The notes beneath the pieces are model-generated. The model searched no databases. It saw only the letters and a program-made list of their open reading frames with translations, and had not been told where the DNA came from. This document shows positions 46,695 to 58,312 of a stretch of DNA of 64,000 nucleotides, one piece after another. Source of the DNA: Brevipalpus yothersi (lineage: Eukaryota; Arthropoda; Arachnida; Trombidiformes; Tenuipalpidae); NCBI GenBank assembly GCA_003956705.1, contig QZCP01000007.1, positions 137,447-201,446 of the forward strand, written 5' to 3'. A program made the position numbers and the translations under genes. Position 1 is the first letter of the stretch, and each line of letters opens with the position of its first letter.

Positions 46695-47349
46695 NNNNNN
46701 NNNNNNNNNNNNNNNNNNNNNNNNNNNNNNNNNNNNNNNNNNNNNNNNNNNNNNNNNNNNNNNNNNNNNNNNNNNNNNNNNNNNNNNNNNNNNNNNNNNN
46801 NNNNNNNNNNNNNNNNNNNNNNNNNNNNNNNNNNNNNNNNNNNNNNNNNNNNNNNNNNNNNNNNNNNNNNNNNNNNNNNNNNNNNNNNNNNNNNNNNNNN
46901 NNNNNNNNNNNNNNNNNNNNNNNNNNNNNNNNNNNNNNNNNNNNNNNNNNNNNNNNNNNNNNNNNNNNNNNNNNNNNNNNNNNNNNNNNNNNNNNNNNNN
47001 NNNNNNNNNNNNNNNNNNNNNNNNNNNNNNNNNNNNNNNNNNNNNNNNNNNNNNNNNNNNNNNNNNNNNNNNNNNNNNNNNNNNNNNNNNNNNNNNNNNN
47101 NNNNNNNNNNNNNNNNNNNNNNNNNNNNNNNNNNNNNNNNNNNNNNNNNNNNNNNNNNNNNNNNNNNNNNNNNNNNNNNNNNNNNNNNNNNNNNNNNNNN
47201 NNNNNNNNNNNNNNNNNNNNNNNNNNNNNNNNNNNNNNNNNNNNNNNNNNNNNNNNNNNNNNNNNNNNNNNNNNNNNNNNNNNNNNNNNNNNNNNNNNNN
47301 NNNNNNNNNNNNNNNNNNNNNNNNNNNNNNNNNNNNNNNNNNNNNNNNN

Positions 47350-47407
<58 letters not shown>

Positions 47408-48627
47408 TGTCAAATTTTTGAGAAATTTTTCTCTATCCAATGATTGAAATGGTTAAAATTATGCTCGCTAGCTGAATTAGAGAATCAACTGATGCTGCAA
47501 ACTGTCCTGCCGATTCATTGTCGCTGATTCACACACACGCAAATTGAAGAGACCAGAGACAGAGAAAAAAATAGAGAGGAAATCTGTACCCTCTTTTTTT
47601 CCTAATCTGAGGTGCTTCCTTTCTATTTTGCTCTCCTTTCCTAGATTCATGAATGTGCCCACCATAATAGAGGGATTGGTTTCCGGAATAATCTCGAAGC
47701 GTATCCAGTTGTGTTGGGGACATTTTGATAGAGAAAAAGTCCGATACATGGATTCACCATTGATTAAGAGAGAGGAACAAAAGTGCCCAAACTAGTAAGG
47801 CTGGGTCAAAGCCACGATATTCGATATGTGTGTTTTGGTAAGTTATGGACCGAACTGTATTGATTTTGGGCCACTTTTTTTGTCAGTCTATCTTTAGCAG
47901 TCAAGCGTTTTTCTTCTCTCTTCTTCTCCATTTCCACCCATCGAGTGTAAGTCAATCCGATTAGTCAAACAAGATGACTCCAAAATATGTACCTTGAAGG
48001 TTGTGATCCTATTATTACTTTTCTTTTCTTTTCTCTCTCTCTCTCTCTTTCTCTTTCTCGCTCGCTCGCTCGTCGTCGTAATTATCTCATGTTCTTGTTC
48101 TTAAAGAGAATCAGCGATTATTCATCCGATAATCTCGAAAACATTTTTCCAACATGTCTAACTGATGAACACGCATCTTGATCCACATCAATATCATCTC
48201 TATACACTTTCTGCTTACTCAATAAAAATTGGTGTGTACTTCATGAAGATACCTCTTTTTTCTGCTTATTTCAATGATCATATCAGCCAGACATGTGATA
48301 ATAAGCCATATACATGTATTTGTATCGAAATGAAAGTTTACTTTCCTCAGCCAATAAACAATATTCCCACATTCGAAGTAACATCTGAACTTCGAAATTG
48401 TTTAGAACTTTAAACGACTTAAACTTAAACTTTGGGAACCACCGTCCTGAGAAAGGAAGGTGAGATCAAGGTTTCCGGCCGACCATATGGAGAGAGGTGG
48501 AGAGAGAGAGAGTAAGAGAGAAAGAGAGAGAGAGAAAAGATCTGGGAAAATTCTGTTAAGAAACGGCCGGCACAGAGAAAGAGCAGATTGCTGAGGGGAG
48601 AGAGGTAAAGGAAAAGGAAGAAAGAAA

Positions 48628-48703
<76 letters not shown>

Positions 48704-48971
48704 TGAGACATGCATACAAACATACTTTTTCTCGACCTTATGTTGTCAATGGGACGAAAAAAGGAAAGAATATTTAAGTTTGACTCACCTCATCAGATGT
48801 TCTGTTGGATTGGGACTGAGAATCAGCATCACTTTCATTCGGATCAAATAATTTGGGGAATCGTTCATCTAATACATCAAGACTATCGTCACAATTGATG
48901 GGACAAATTATTCCCTTCCACCAGAAGAGAATAAGAACAATCGAGAGTATTTTTGTACAACGAACAAGCAT
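34565..48971 (-). CDS. ROS1/Sevenless-like receptor tyrosine kinase, 11 exons, 1570 residues
   Basis: Minus-strand exons: 48789-48971, 41021-41113, 38767-40891, 38458-38584, 38148-38313, 37423-38048, 37093-37244, 36221-36316, 35616-35842, 34990-35548, 34565-34923; phases join in frame throughout (4713 coding bases). Residues 1-24 are a signal peptide; a Cys-rich stretch follows at ~62-110; two fibronectin type III domains at ~115-360; a YWTD-type beta-propeller at ~375-680; a membrane segment at ~780-803. The kinase (~860-1130) shows GSGAFGQVHEG, AVK, HRDIAARN, DFG, the activation loop DIYQDAYYRK and PVRWMAPESL, closest to ROS1/Sevenless. The tail (~440 residues) is long and Ser-rich, with FDNPGY, an NPXY docking motif. 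It acts at the plasma membrane as a signalling receptor. The ectodomain is much shorter than in vertebrate ROS1 or fly Sevenless, with fewer FN3 domains. Intron 1 is ~7.7 kb. An extra unseen exon in that intron, which contains a gap, is possible. Confidence 0.93.
41391..43664. repeat. Segmental duplication, left copy, in ROS intron 1
   Basis: About 2.2 kb beginning near CTAGTTCAACACACATTTAA (41408) recurs from ~44472 with small indels: the two copies share the same order of landmarks (ATTGCAGACTTATTTTTTTCC; GGACTGTGCGATGAAAATTT; GTTGGACAACTTCCTG; CAATCAACAGCCAATT). The first ~800 bases are ~95% alike by eye, the remainder more diverged. It carries a (GA)n tract at 42812-42882. Confidence 0.8.
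42812..42882 (+). repeat. (GA)n microsatellite
   Basis: An uninterrupted dinucleotide run of about 35 units. On the ROS transcript strand it reads as (CU)n, resembling a long polypyrimidine tract inside intron 1. Confidence 0.95.
44472..46620. repeat. Segmental duplication, right copy, in ROS intron 1
   Basis: Direct repeat of 41391-43664 offset by ~3.0-3.1 kb. It carries its own (GA)n tract at 45172-45212, at a different place from the left copy's long tract, so the microsatellites expanded after duplication. No splice-supported exon is present in either copy. Confidence 0.8.
45172..45212 (+). repeat. (GA)n microsatellite
   Basis: About 20 GA units directly after GTGATGAAT in the right copy of the intronic duplication; the left copy has only GAAAGAGAGAGA at this place. 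Confidence 0.95.
46612..47401 (+). repeat. (GA)n array containing a 655-base assembly gap
   Basis: GA-rich sequence from 46612 and a pure run from ~46639 lead into N bases at 46695-47349; GA repeats resume at 47350 and end at 47401. The gap therefore lies wholly inside a microsatellite and its true length is unknown. Confidence 0.9.
48631..48700 (+). repeat. (GA)n microsatellite near ROS exon 1
   Basis: About 34 GA units ending ~90 bases from the ROS exon 1 donor at 48788/48789; additional GA-rich sequence lies at 48497-48535. Confidence 0.9.
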
Positions 48972-49526
48972 TGGGAAAAAAATTGTTTCAGCCAAGGAAT
49001 GGAAGATTTGTACAGAGAGAGTAGATTAAAACTGGTATAAAAATGATAATCAAAGGATAATCATCACTGTGTGTAACCTGTGACGATACACTCATAAGGT
49101 GAACCTGATGAATCAAATGTAAGCCACACACACACACACACACAAAAATCAGATGAGAAAAATAATCATCACATATATCACAGTCAAACGAAAATCTTGG
49201 ATAGACTCGAAAAGTGACCGAAAAAAGATTTTTCAATAAAAAGAAAAAAAGTTTCGATTTGAGTGAGCAAAGTTTTGCTCACTTTTCGTTTTTTTCCCTC
49301 TTCTTTTCCCCTCTTACTTTTTGAAAAAAAGTGCCATCTAGTGGTGATCAGTTGTTGATGTTGGCGAAAAGTTGAAAAAAAAGTGAAAAACAAATTGATT
49401 TAGATTATCACAATTGAAATGAGGTTAACCGAGTGATTTGATTTTGATGGTTTAATTAGGGAGTTATTATTAATTAAGATATAATAATAATTGTGATCAG
49501 AGTGATTCTATGTTCTGTGTTTCAGT
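48972..49526. promoter_or_regulatory. Shared divergent promoter region of ROS and AP-3 mu
   Basis: The ROS and AP-3 mu start codons are 555 bases apart on opposite strands. The interval has a (CA)n run at 49125-49143, poly-A/T stretches and a splice-acceptor-like TTTCAG just before the AP-3 mu ATG. No TATA box is evident for either gene. Confidence 0.55.
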
Positions 49527-51392
49527 ATGATTGATAGCTTGTTTATTGTTGATAATTCTGGGTAAGTTATGTAAGACTGGCAAGTGGTGATGTTTATGCC
49601 GGTGGCTTACATAGTTCAGTGTACTTATGGGAATGTGTGTTGATGTACATGTTTGATCTTGTACATTTCGCTAAATTTTAATTATTGTATTTTTTCTTCT
49701 GTCTTCTTTCTGTCACTAATTGGTATTCGTGTAGAGATATTTTCCTTCAAAAACATTGGAAAAGTATAGTACCCAAATCGGTGTGCGATTATTTCTTTGA
49801 TTCTCTTAAAAAGTACAACAAACTCAACCTCAAAACAGTCATCTCTGCACCTCATCACATACTGATATCAATATATCGTAATGAACTATATTTTGTTGCC
49901 TGTACAACCAGAGAAGTTCCACCACTGTTTGTGATCGAATTTTTACATCGTGTAGTGGATATTATTGAAGATTATTTTGGTGATTGTAAGGAATCACTTA
50001 TCAAAGAGAATTATGTTGTGGTATACGAATTATTGGATGAAATGCTCGATAATGGCTTCCCGTTGGCTACTGAATCAAACATATTGAAAGAATTGATCAA
50101 ACCTCCTAATCTACTTCGAACCATTGCCAATTCAGTTACTGGAAAATCGAAGTAAGTTGCTCTGATGCTTGATTGGACCTCTCAATCATAGAGTTGATTG
50201 TTCAACAGAACAATCAACGTGAGATGCTTGAGAATTTTGAAGTTTTCCAAGAAGAAAGGTTCAATTCATGTGATTCATTTACCAACTGTCCTATCCTTTA
50301 CTCATAGTGTAAGCGCAACTCTTCCCTCTGGCCAATTATCGAATGTTCCTTGGCGACGAGCAGGAGTTAAATATGCAAATAATGAAGCTTATTTCGATTG
50401 TACGGAAGAAATTGATGCAATCATAGACAAAAGTGGATCAGTTATATCAGCCGAGATTCAGGGATATGTGAGTACTGATCATACTGAAATCATCGATATT
50501 GCTCATTATACAAAACCTGCAATTGATTCTTCATTTTTCTCAATAAAATAGATTGATTGTGGAATTAAGCTCTCAGGCTTACCTGATCTGAGCTTGTCAT
50601 TTGTTAATCCACGACTATTCGATGATGTCAGCTTTCATCCTTGTGTACGGTACAGACGATGGGAATCAGAAAGAGTTCTCTCGTTTATCCCTCCTGATGG
50701 CAACTTTCGACTTATGTCCTATCACATTGGAGCCCAAAATATTGTTTCCATTCCCATATTTATTCGTCATCATATATCATTCAAAGATGTTGTTGGAGGT
50801 AAAATTGAAATAAGAGTTGGTCCAAAGCAGACTATGGGCAAAACGGTAAGAGATTTTGCCATTTCCATTGATCGAATCGGTCAATGCTTGTCAACTTGAG
50901 TGGTAACTTTTCTGGAAAATGCTAATCACTTCCGTCTTTCACCTAATCTAGCTAGAGAACGTTTTCCTGGAAGTTCTTATGCCCAAGACTGTGCTCAATG
51001 TCAACTTAACTTCGAATCAGGGGCGATACTCGTTCGATCCTGTCTCCAAACTTATGGTTTGGGAAGTCGGGCGGATTGAGTTGGGAAAGAATCCTCTTAT
51101 ACGTGGCACAATTAATCTCCAAACTGGTGCTCCTCTACCTGACTCTAATCCTACGATTCTGGTCAAATTCACCATCAATCAGCTTGCAATATCAGGTCTG
51201 AAAGTCAACAGATTAGACATGTATGGTGAGGTAAGTGATAATGACAAATCTGGTGCTCGTAAATTCCCACCCCCTCCACAAAATACCTAGAATGGCTCTA
51301 ATGTATTTTCATTTCATTCTTTTCAGAAATACAAGCCATTCAAAGGTGTTAAGTATATTACAAAAGCTGGTAATTTTCAAGTACGAACTTGA
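49527..51392 (+). CDS. AP-3 adaptor complex medium (mu) subunit, 416 residues
   Basis: Six exons: 49527-49561, 49735-50151, 50308-50467, 50552-50845, 50952-51230, 51327-51392 (1251 coding bases, frame closed throughout). The N-terminus MIDSLFIVDNSG joins GDIFLQKHWKS, as in AP-3 mu proteins. Residues ~1-140 are the longin-like sigma/mu domain; ~165-416 the mu homology domain, with NVPWRRAGVKYANNEAYFD at its start and IPPDGNFRLMSYH in the middle. The length equals the ~418 residues usual for the family. AP-3 sorts cargo with tyrosine signals from endosomes to lysosomes and lysosome-related organelles; mu binds the YxxPhi signal. An AATAAA at 51522-51527 is ~130 bases after the stop. Confidence 0.95.
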
Positions 51393-51962
51393 AACATTCT
51401 TACGTATATTTTCGCTTTTTTATCGGTTACATATCCATTTAAATTTGTTAAGATTACAGTATCGGTAGGCGAATTTTCTCTTCGTCTCTCTGTCGAGTTG
51501 ATTTATATTTCAATTATAAAGAATAAATCCATTTATCATATCAAGATGTTCCCAAAAACAAATGCCGTTAAAGTAGAAATTTCGTTAGTGATAGAAACTA
51601 AAGCCTGTTGCTGAAATTTCTAATCAAACTTAAACGAAGGAAGCTTGATCTGAAATTGTTCTTCTCTCTGATTGGCTGAGTGTAATTTCCAATCCTATCC
51701 GTCACTGTAAACGATTTCCATTCTTAATGAGAGTCTGAGGGATGTTTATAATGAGTAGGGATTCCATCAACTTCATGCATATATTCAGGAACAGTTGTAT
51801 TCTCATACATTATGCAGTCTTTTGCAAATAATTTGGATTTAGTTAATTTCACTGGAAAGCTTCTGTCCAATGGAACAACTGATCATAGTTGAGTCATTTT
51901 CAAAGTGAATCCTCTAATCTGATTGAGTGAAGAGAAAATTACAAAATTTAGGTTAAAAATTA
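51393..51962. other. Intergenic between AP-3 mu and PR1
   Basis: AP-3 mu 3' flank with its poly(A) signal, then AT-rich sequence with no gene. PR1 begins at 51963. Confidence 0.5.
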
Positions 51963-54179
51963 ATGAATCTATTACTCATATGGCTCGCCCATGAAGTCTA
52001 TGGTTCACCATTCGGACCGCATTCGAGATCAGGATACGTCAAACCATCTGCAATCCATTCAAAACGATGTCTCATCCAACTGCCTACCGAATATTTGTAT
52101 CGAGATTGCGATGAAACCTTTACTGGACCTGCAGTCTATGATGAATCCAATGAGAAAATATTTCTATGGCCTCGAGCAGCTCAGTATGGTATTGGGTACT
52201 ACTATGAGACATCAATGGATAATGAAAGCGTTACTAAAAGTATTGGTATGGATGGTAAACCATCAGACTGGGGAATTCATTTCTTTTTGATTCCCAACAA
52301 TGCATTCATGGCAATGGTGAAAGATCCGCAATCCAATGCATACAATTTTTTTTACCTACCAGAAAGGGACGTTGCAATCATCATCGACCTCCGTATGAAT
52401 ATAGACTATTATCCTGGGCAAATTTTTGGCCCTGAATTCTCGAATATCGCTTATTTACTCAAAGATATCGATTATTCATATGGATTTCTGACTTTTTTTT
52501 ACTTCAGCAGAGAATGTTAGTAATCAGTATGCCTCATGACGAACTCTCACATTATCTTGATTCTGTAAATGTTTTTCAATTATTTAACTGATATAATTCT
52601 CTATTACAGTTGGAAATTATAGTTACTTCAGTTATACCCTCGAAAGTAAACAGATTCGATTCCATAGTGTTACAAGTTCGGAGCAAAGTGGAGCTACAGA
52701 CCTAGCTTTCGTTGGATTACTAGATACTTTGGATCAAGCATGTTTATATCAATTGAATGTATCCTATTTGAATGATATGATAGAGCAAAAGCAGTCTCTA
52801 AGTAGACTAACTTTAGATCCTCTGCTCTGTGAAAAGGTACCATCCAGGGAGAATAGTTCATTTGCGATCGAAAGTTTGTCAGTCAAATATCCATACATTC
52901 TCACAGGATTCCTGTGGAGACAAAATTTTGAAAAAAGTAAAAATTCAATCGTCTACTTCACACTCTTCAACATACCAAATGATGATCACGATTTCACGAA
53001 AGCTGCGGAATGTTCTGAGCGTATTGGAGCATTAAAAAAGCGAGATGTTCTCTGCAAATTTGATGCCCAAAACCTTGACTACTACACCTCGGTCATAAAT
53101 GGTACTCTCATCCAAAGATTTGATGAGAAGACTGGAAATCTTACACATTATTCCACCTGCTTTATGTTCAATGATTGTTATGGATGTCGCTTGATGTATG
53201 ATATTTTACGCTGTTCATGGTCAACGGATCACTGCATTGAATCAGATCAGCCGAAAGAATCATTCAAAAAGTGTATAAGAGTGACCAATATTGCCGTTGA
53301 TGATACGAATGTTGCATTGACTTTGGAAGGAGTTCGACTGACCAATACTTTCATGATTATCAAGTTGGAGAATAACATCACAAATGAAACTTATGATCCC
53401 ATTTTTGTTTCCGATTATGAAGTTTCTTTCAATCTCGACCAATTCAGTTCGATGGATACCAAGTTCATGCTCAGAATCAGCAACTCTCAAATTAAAGTGC
53501 CAAACTTGGTGGAATTGAAAATTAATTTAGAAACATCCTTCATGTACAAGATACTAAGAACCGTTTTATTTTGGGGTTTATCTATCGGTCTGATAATTTT
53601 CGCTGTGTGGTTAGGTTTAATCATTAGTAAAGCTACCAAAATTGGAGACTGTATGTGTAGTCTCATCAGATACATGATACCAGACCTAATCATTTTTTTT
53701 TCTTCATCAGGGGGCAATCTCAAGTCCTTTTCATCAATTATCAAGCCTACATTACCGCCTGGCAGCAGTTCGAAAGAAGGTTCTATCAAAGATGCTGATC
53801 GATTAAGTAGCAGAACCGTTTCTGATATTGGAACTTATTTCCCTCCTACTTCATTATCAAGTCCTAAAGATCAGTCAGCTGGTGAAAGTACACCCGAAAT
53901 TGCCATTCCTACAGTATCAGAAGGAAAAATGGTTAAAAAAGCTAGCTCTAAAGAATTACCAGCAAAATTGATTGGTAAAGGGAAGTCGTCTACCAATGTT
54001 CAGTTCGAGAGAGCAAAGGGTAAGATTTGGATGATAGATCAATTTCATCACCTTGTTGATTTGGACATTGACTTACTATGTTGAGTCAGAACTATATCTT
54101 TTATCAAGAATGATAATTCATGTTGCTAATCTTACTTCATTTTTCCCTAGATTCAATAGTCTTTCAAAAAGTCAAGTGA
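51963..54179 (+). CDS. PR1: type I membrane protein with PSI-like cysteine cluster, 643 residues
   Basis: Exons 51963-52515, 52610-53650, 53711-54019, 54151-54179, phases 1,1,1. A short signal peptide (MNLLLIWLAHEVYGS) leads to an extracellular region of beta-rich, aromatic sequence with N-glycosylation sites. Near residue 365 is the cluster C-x5-C-x2-C-x8-C-x6-C-x12-C, including CSW, like a PSI/plexin repeat, then a ~100-residue beta-sandwich-like segment (ALTLEGVRLTNTFMIIKL) and one membrane helix (LSIGLIIFAVWLGLII) near 525-550. The cytoplasmic tail of ~115 residues is Ser/Lys-rich and longer than in PR2-PR4. The 60-nt intron between exons 2 and 3 is in frame, so its retention would give a longer product. 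Sema/plexin-like ectodomain is a hypothesis; no intracellular signalling domain is present. Confidence 0.75.
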
Positions 54180-55962
54180 AAATATTGTTGGAACCAAGTT
54201 TCCAAGAGGAAACATTAAACCAGAATTCTTTGTATATTCTTGAGAATTATGTTCTATTCGGAATTTTTTTCAATTTCAACTAGTTATCAGCAATATCACC
54301 TTCATCGTTTGTAAGAACTTCTGGATGGTTTCGAAAAGCAACTCAAATCGTCTATCTGTCATCAGAATTTGGAAGAACTACTGATCCAACTCATATGGTT
54401 GCCTAACCAATCGGATTTCGTTAGCCACTCTACAATTTTTTGGTATCGAAAACGAGAAACAGGATGCATTGATGTTCTAAATATCCAAATCAAGATCTAC
54501 TTCAATGTGTTTTCTGAATATGGTGAGAAAATTTTTGAATCTTGTTCTGATGAATTGAACATATCGAATGCCTTTCGCTCATCGAAGAATGACTGGTACT
54601 TGTGATCGAGAAAAATGGTTTGCTTCTCTAGCCAACTTAATGGAAAAATTTTATGAGCCCGATTTTGCTAAGATTAAGGCAAAATTCATTGATCAGAATC
54701 AAGATTCCATCGATCGGGACCCTGCTCCATGTATCAGATCCTTGAGAAAGGGCGATTCTCTGAGGGTTTAAAATGCTTGGCTTTCATTCATGCCCGTTAC
54801 CCATAAAATCCAAGCCTTCTCCCAATCACATCGTTTTGCTGGTATGTAGCTCAATATTGCTCAGTATCATGCTAATTTTGGTGTTGAGAGAGGGTCATCA
54901 TATCGTTCTCTGCTGTTAGATTTAGAGAATGGACTGATAATTCTTTTTTTTCACTGGAATATTATCGGTTTCTCTTTTCATTTGAGAAATAGTTGCAAAT
55001 AAGTAATATCATTTAGTGGCTTTTATTGGGAGTACCATCGAAAACACTGTCAAAGTGTAATTGAACAAAAAATCCTTTTTGGTACTCTTCATATTCTTCC
55101 ACTAAAAGGATGGCTCCATCTCTTCTCCTCAATATCGAATGAACGAACTCAATTTACCCTCTGATAACTCTTGGTTAACTTTTTGTGTTCATTAAACATT
55201 TGATGACTACTATTCTAATTTTGTGTAAGCCTTGAAGCTGAGCTCTACAAATTAATCCATAATATTCCATCCCAATCGATAAGAACATGTATTTGCCAGC
55301 CAACTTATGAGAATTCTTTATCCCTCAGATGAGGTGATGTAATTCAAAAAAAAACTGTCGGCAATCTTTTTCCCTAGACCACGTATCAGTGGATATAACG
55401 AATAACAGTTTCTCGAGTCAATCAACTGTTGATCACTTCTGATTATCAGCTTCATATGCACTGGTGAGGCTCGATTGACGATCCATAGCTGAATGGGAAG
55501 TTGGAGAGAAACTTACTCATTTTTCCGTTTTTCGTTTTTCAATTTGCATTTGTTTGAATATTCACACACCCAGACCGAAAAACCTCATATGATTCATTAG
55601 ATTGATTGCAGATATGATTTCGTGAATTGTTTTTGAATTCTAGCTCCGAAAAAATCAGTCAGAGTGCATTTTCTCTCTTTCTCTTTCTCTTTCTCTTTCT
55701 TCTTGATGAATGGGAAGGAAAGAAGGGAGGATCAAGGTGTGATTTTTTGAAAATGAAATGGAATGATGACATCAGATGATCATACGCAAAAAAGATAGCG
55801 ATTATTTAGTCTCGATCAATAGTTTGGACTAACAATCAATTACAATCGAGTATTAAGATTTGTTTATTGAGCTTGGAATACTTATTTACCATCAACAATG
55901 AACAAGCGGAAATCATGAGCTCGAAGTTTTTCCAGGGATGAGCTCTCGAAACATCATCTCGA
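54180..55962. other. Intergenic between PR1 and PR2
   Basis: A ~200-base open stretch at 54568-54771 has protein-like composition but no recognised similarity. A TTTCTC repeat occupies 55672-55701. From ~55845 the sequence is repeated before PR3 (~58200) and PR4 (~60570): a conserved upstream region of ~110 bases including ATTGAGCTTGGAATACTTAT. Confidence 0.45.
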
Positions 55963-57915
55963 ATGGAAAGCCTTTACAGAGACAAGAGATCTTGTCATCT
56001 CCAGTCGAATCTTGGAGTATATTTTTATAACACAGGATTCATCTGGTCTCTCTTTATAGGTGTAGTAATATTGCACTCTATTGAGAGAACGTATGGGTTT
56101 TCATTTGAGGTAGTATCGAAACTAGGATACGTCAAACCATCTAAAATAGATTCAAATAGATGTATTTTTCAATTCCCCGGAGCTTATTATTATCGAAATT
56201 GTTCCCAAAGTTTGGAAGGACCTTTAATAATCGATAGGAGGGCCAAAAAAATATATTTTTGGAAAAGAGAACAATTCATAGAAGTGTGTTACTATGAAAT
56301 TGGACTTGATGGCAAAGTTATTACCCATATTGAACTGGGAAAGGTACCTCAAGAGCAAGATATTCATATTTTGTATATTCCGGGAAACCCTTTCATCGCC
56401 ATGATACGAGACCCATATCCAGGAAATTACAGTTTTTACCTGTTACCAGAAGAAAATCCTGCAATTTCAAAAATCCCAATAAATGTGCCATATAGACCAG
56501 GACAAATATTCGGGATCGAGTATTCGAATATTGTTTACATGTGGACCGAATTTAGAGGAAACCGACTACACTTCTTATATTTTAACACTAAATGTAAGTT
56601 AATATCTCCAAAAAATGCTTTACTTACACAATCGTAGGAAGTTGAATCATAAATTTGATTCTTCATTTCAGCTGAAAAGCATGAGTCCTTTTTCTATTCA
56701 CTCGAAAAGGTTCCAGTTTCCTTAAAGGCTTTCACCATATCAGAGCTGGGTGGAGTTGAGAAAATATATTTCGCAGGATCTACTAGAGATTTTCAATGGT
56801 TTTGTCTCTTTGAGATAGATTTAAAGGAATGGAATGAAAAAGTGAAACAAGGACAGCCTCTCAATGGAAATTTGGATGCTTATTTCTGTGAAAATTTTCC
56901 AGCTTTCAAGAAAGAAGGTGGTTTCATGGGAATTGAAATTTTCTCCGTCACATATCCCTACTCACTCTCAGCATATGTTTTGTCACAAAAATTTTCCGAT
57001 AGCTCTATAATCTATTTCATCTACCAAAATATGACGAACAAGGACCACAAATTCACAAAAACAAAGGAATGCACTGAACTATATCCGAAACCGGGGCCCC
57101 GAGGTATAATATGTCAATTCAATCGCTCCCAGCAAGATTATTTCACTTCGGTCATAGGGCGCATTCTCATTCTCAGAATTGATGAGAAAATTCAATCGTT
57201 TCTTCCTCATCCAACGTGCTATCTATTCAATGATTGCTATGGGTGTCATTTGATGGCATATTTCAATTGTTCATGGGAAGAAGATGAATGTGTCAATACG
57301 ATAAAGCCAAGAAAACCTTTCAAAAAATGCATAAAAGTTACCAAGATTGCTTCAACTGATGAAAAAGTAACATTAGATTTGGAAGGAGTTCGATTGACCA
57401 ATACTTTCATGGTGGTCCAGATGTTGGATAACTCTACAGGCGAAATATATAAGCCTATTTCGATTTCCAATTATCAAGCTTCTTTTGGCATCGATAATCG
57501 CACTCGAATAAGGTCAAAATTCAAATTGCAAATTAGCAATTCCGTTATTGATGTGGCAAACTTGGTTGAGGTTGAAATGGATTTTTCGCCCAATAAAACA
57601 GATGGTTCTATTTTTTCTCCTGTACTGAAGATAGTTCTAATTGCAATAGCAGCCACTTTTATGGTGGTTATTGTTTTGGGCCTAATAGTTCTCTTCTGCC
57701 GTAAGGAAGCTGGCGATTTGAGTAAGTTCATCAGATGTATGCCTAGCTTCCTCGAGTACATGTACTAATGGATATCCTTTACTTAATTTTCTTTTTCAGA
57801 GGATTTTTACTCATTCAGTTATCACCCTAAAATACCATCTCAAACCGATTCCTCGAGATCACCCTCGGTGAGAAAAATTGACTCACCTCCTCTCAATCTT
57901 ATTAGGAAAAAATGA
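55963..57915 (+). CDS. PR2: type I membrane protein with PSI-like cluster, 598 residues
   Basis: Exons 55963-56593, 56672-57721, 57800-57915 (1797 coding bases). The N-terminus has a ~28-residue charged leader before a hydrophobic segment (SLFIGVVILHSI), so it is a signal peptide with a long n-region or a signal anchor. Exon 1 has the family motif GYVKPS, a two-Cys pair (RCIFQ, YRNCS) and GPLIIDRRAKKIYFW. Near residue 390 is the cluster C-x5-C-x2-C-x7-C-x6-C-x13-C with CSW, then VTLDLEGVRLTNTF, one membrane helix at ~528-552 and a 46-residue Ser/Lys-rich tail (SSRSPSVRKIDSPP). ATTAAA at 58031-58036 may be the poly(A) signal. Likely a cell-surface receptor or adhesion protein; ligand unknown. 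Confidence 0.8.
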
Positions 57916-58312
57916 ATTTTTCTATTCTTCATGGAGTCAATTATTTCCTCCAGTTAATTTGTAAAAAATGTACTTATTATATGCCAAAATTTTTCACTGA
58001 TTAATTGTCATACCAGAAACAAAAAATTTGATTAAAAAATTACTTTTCAACTTAATGTTGGACTTTACATTCAAGGATAATCAATTTTTGGGGGTAATTG
58101 TGTGTGGATGTAACTTAGAATGTAATGGAGTAGCCAAAAATCTTCATCTGTTTGAAATGATTCTCTCAGGAAGTTGAGAAATATTTTGATCCCTTCTCAA
58201 TCAAGTATTGAGATCTGTTAATTGAGCTTAGAATACTTATTTACCATCAACAATGAACAAGCGGAAATCATGAGCTGGAAGCTTTTCAATGGATGAGCTC
58301 TCGAAACATCGA
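57916..58312. other. Intergenic between PR2 and PR3
   Basis: PR2 3' flank, then the conserved ~110-base upstream region (about 58200-58310) shared with PR2 and PR4. Part of the ~2.35 kb tandem unit. Confidence 0.5.

Noticed and set aside
46535..47440. 301-codon minus-strand frame of SL repeats and X residues
   Set aside because: It consists of (CT)n repeats and the N gap; not coding.
50198..50551. 117-codon frame inside AP-3 mu
   Set aside because: It begins in intron 2 and ends in intron 3; the real exon is 50308-50467.
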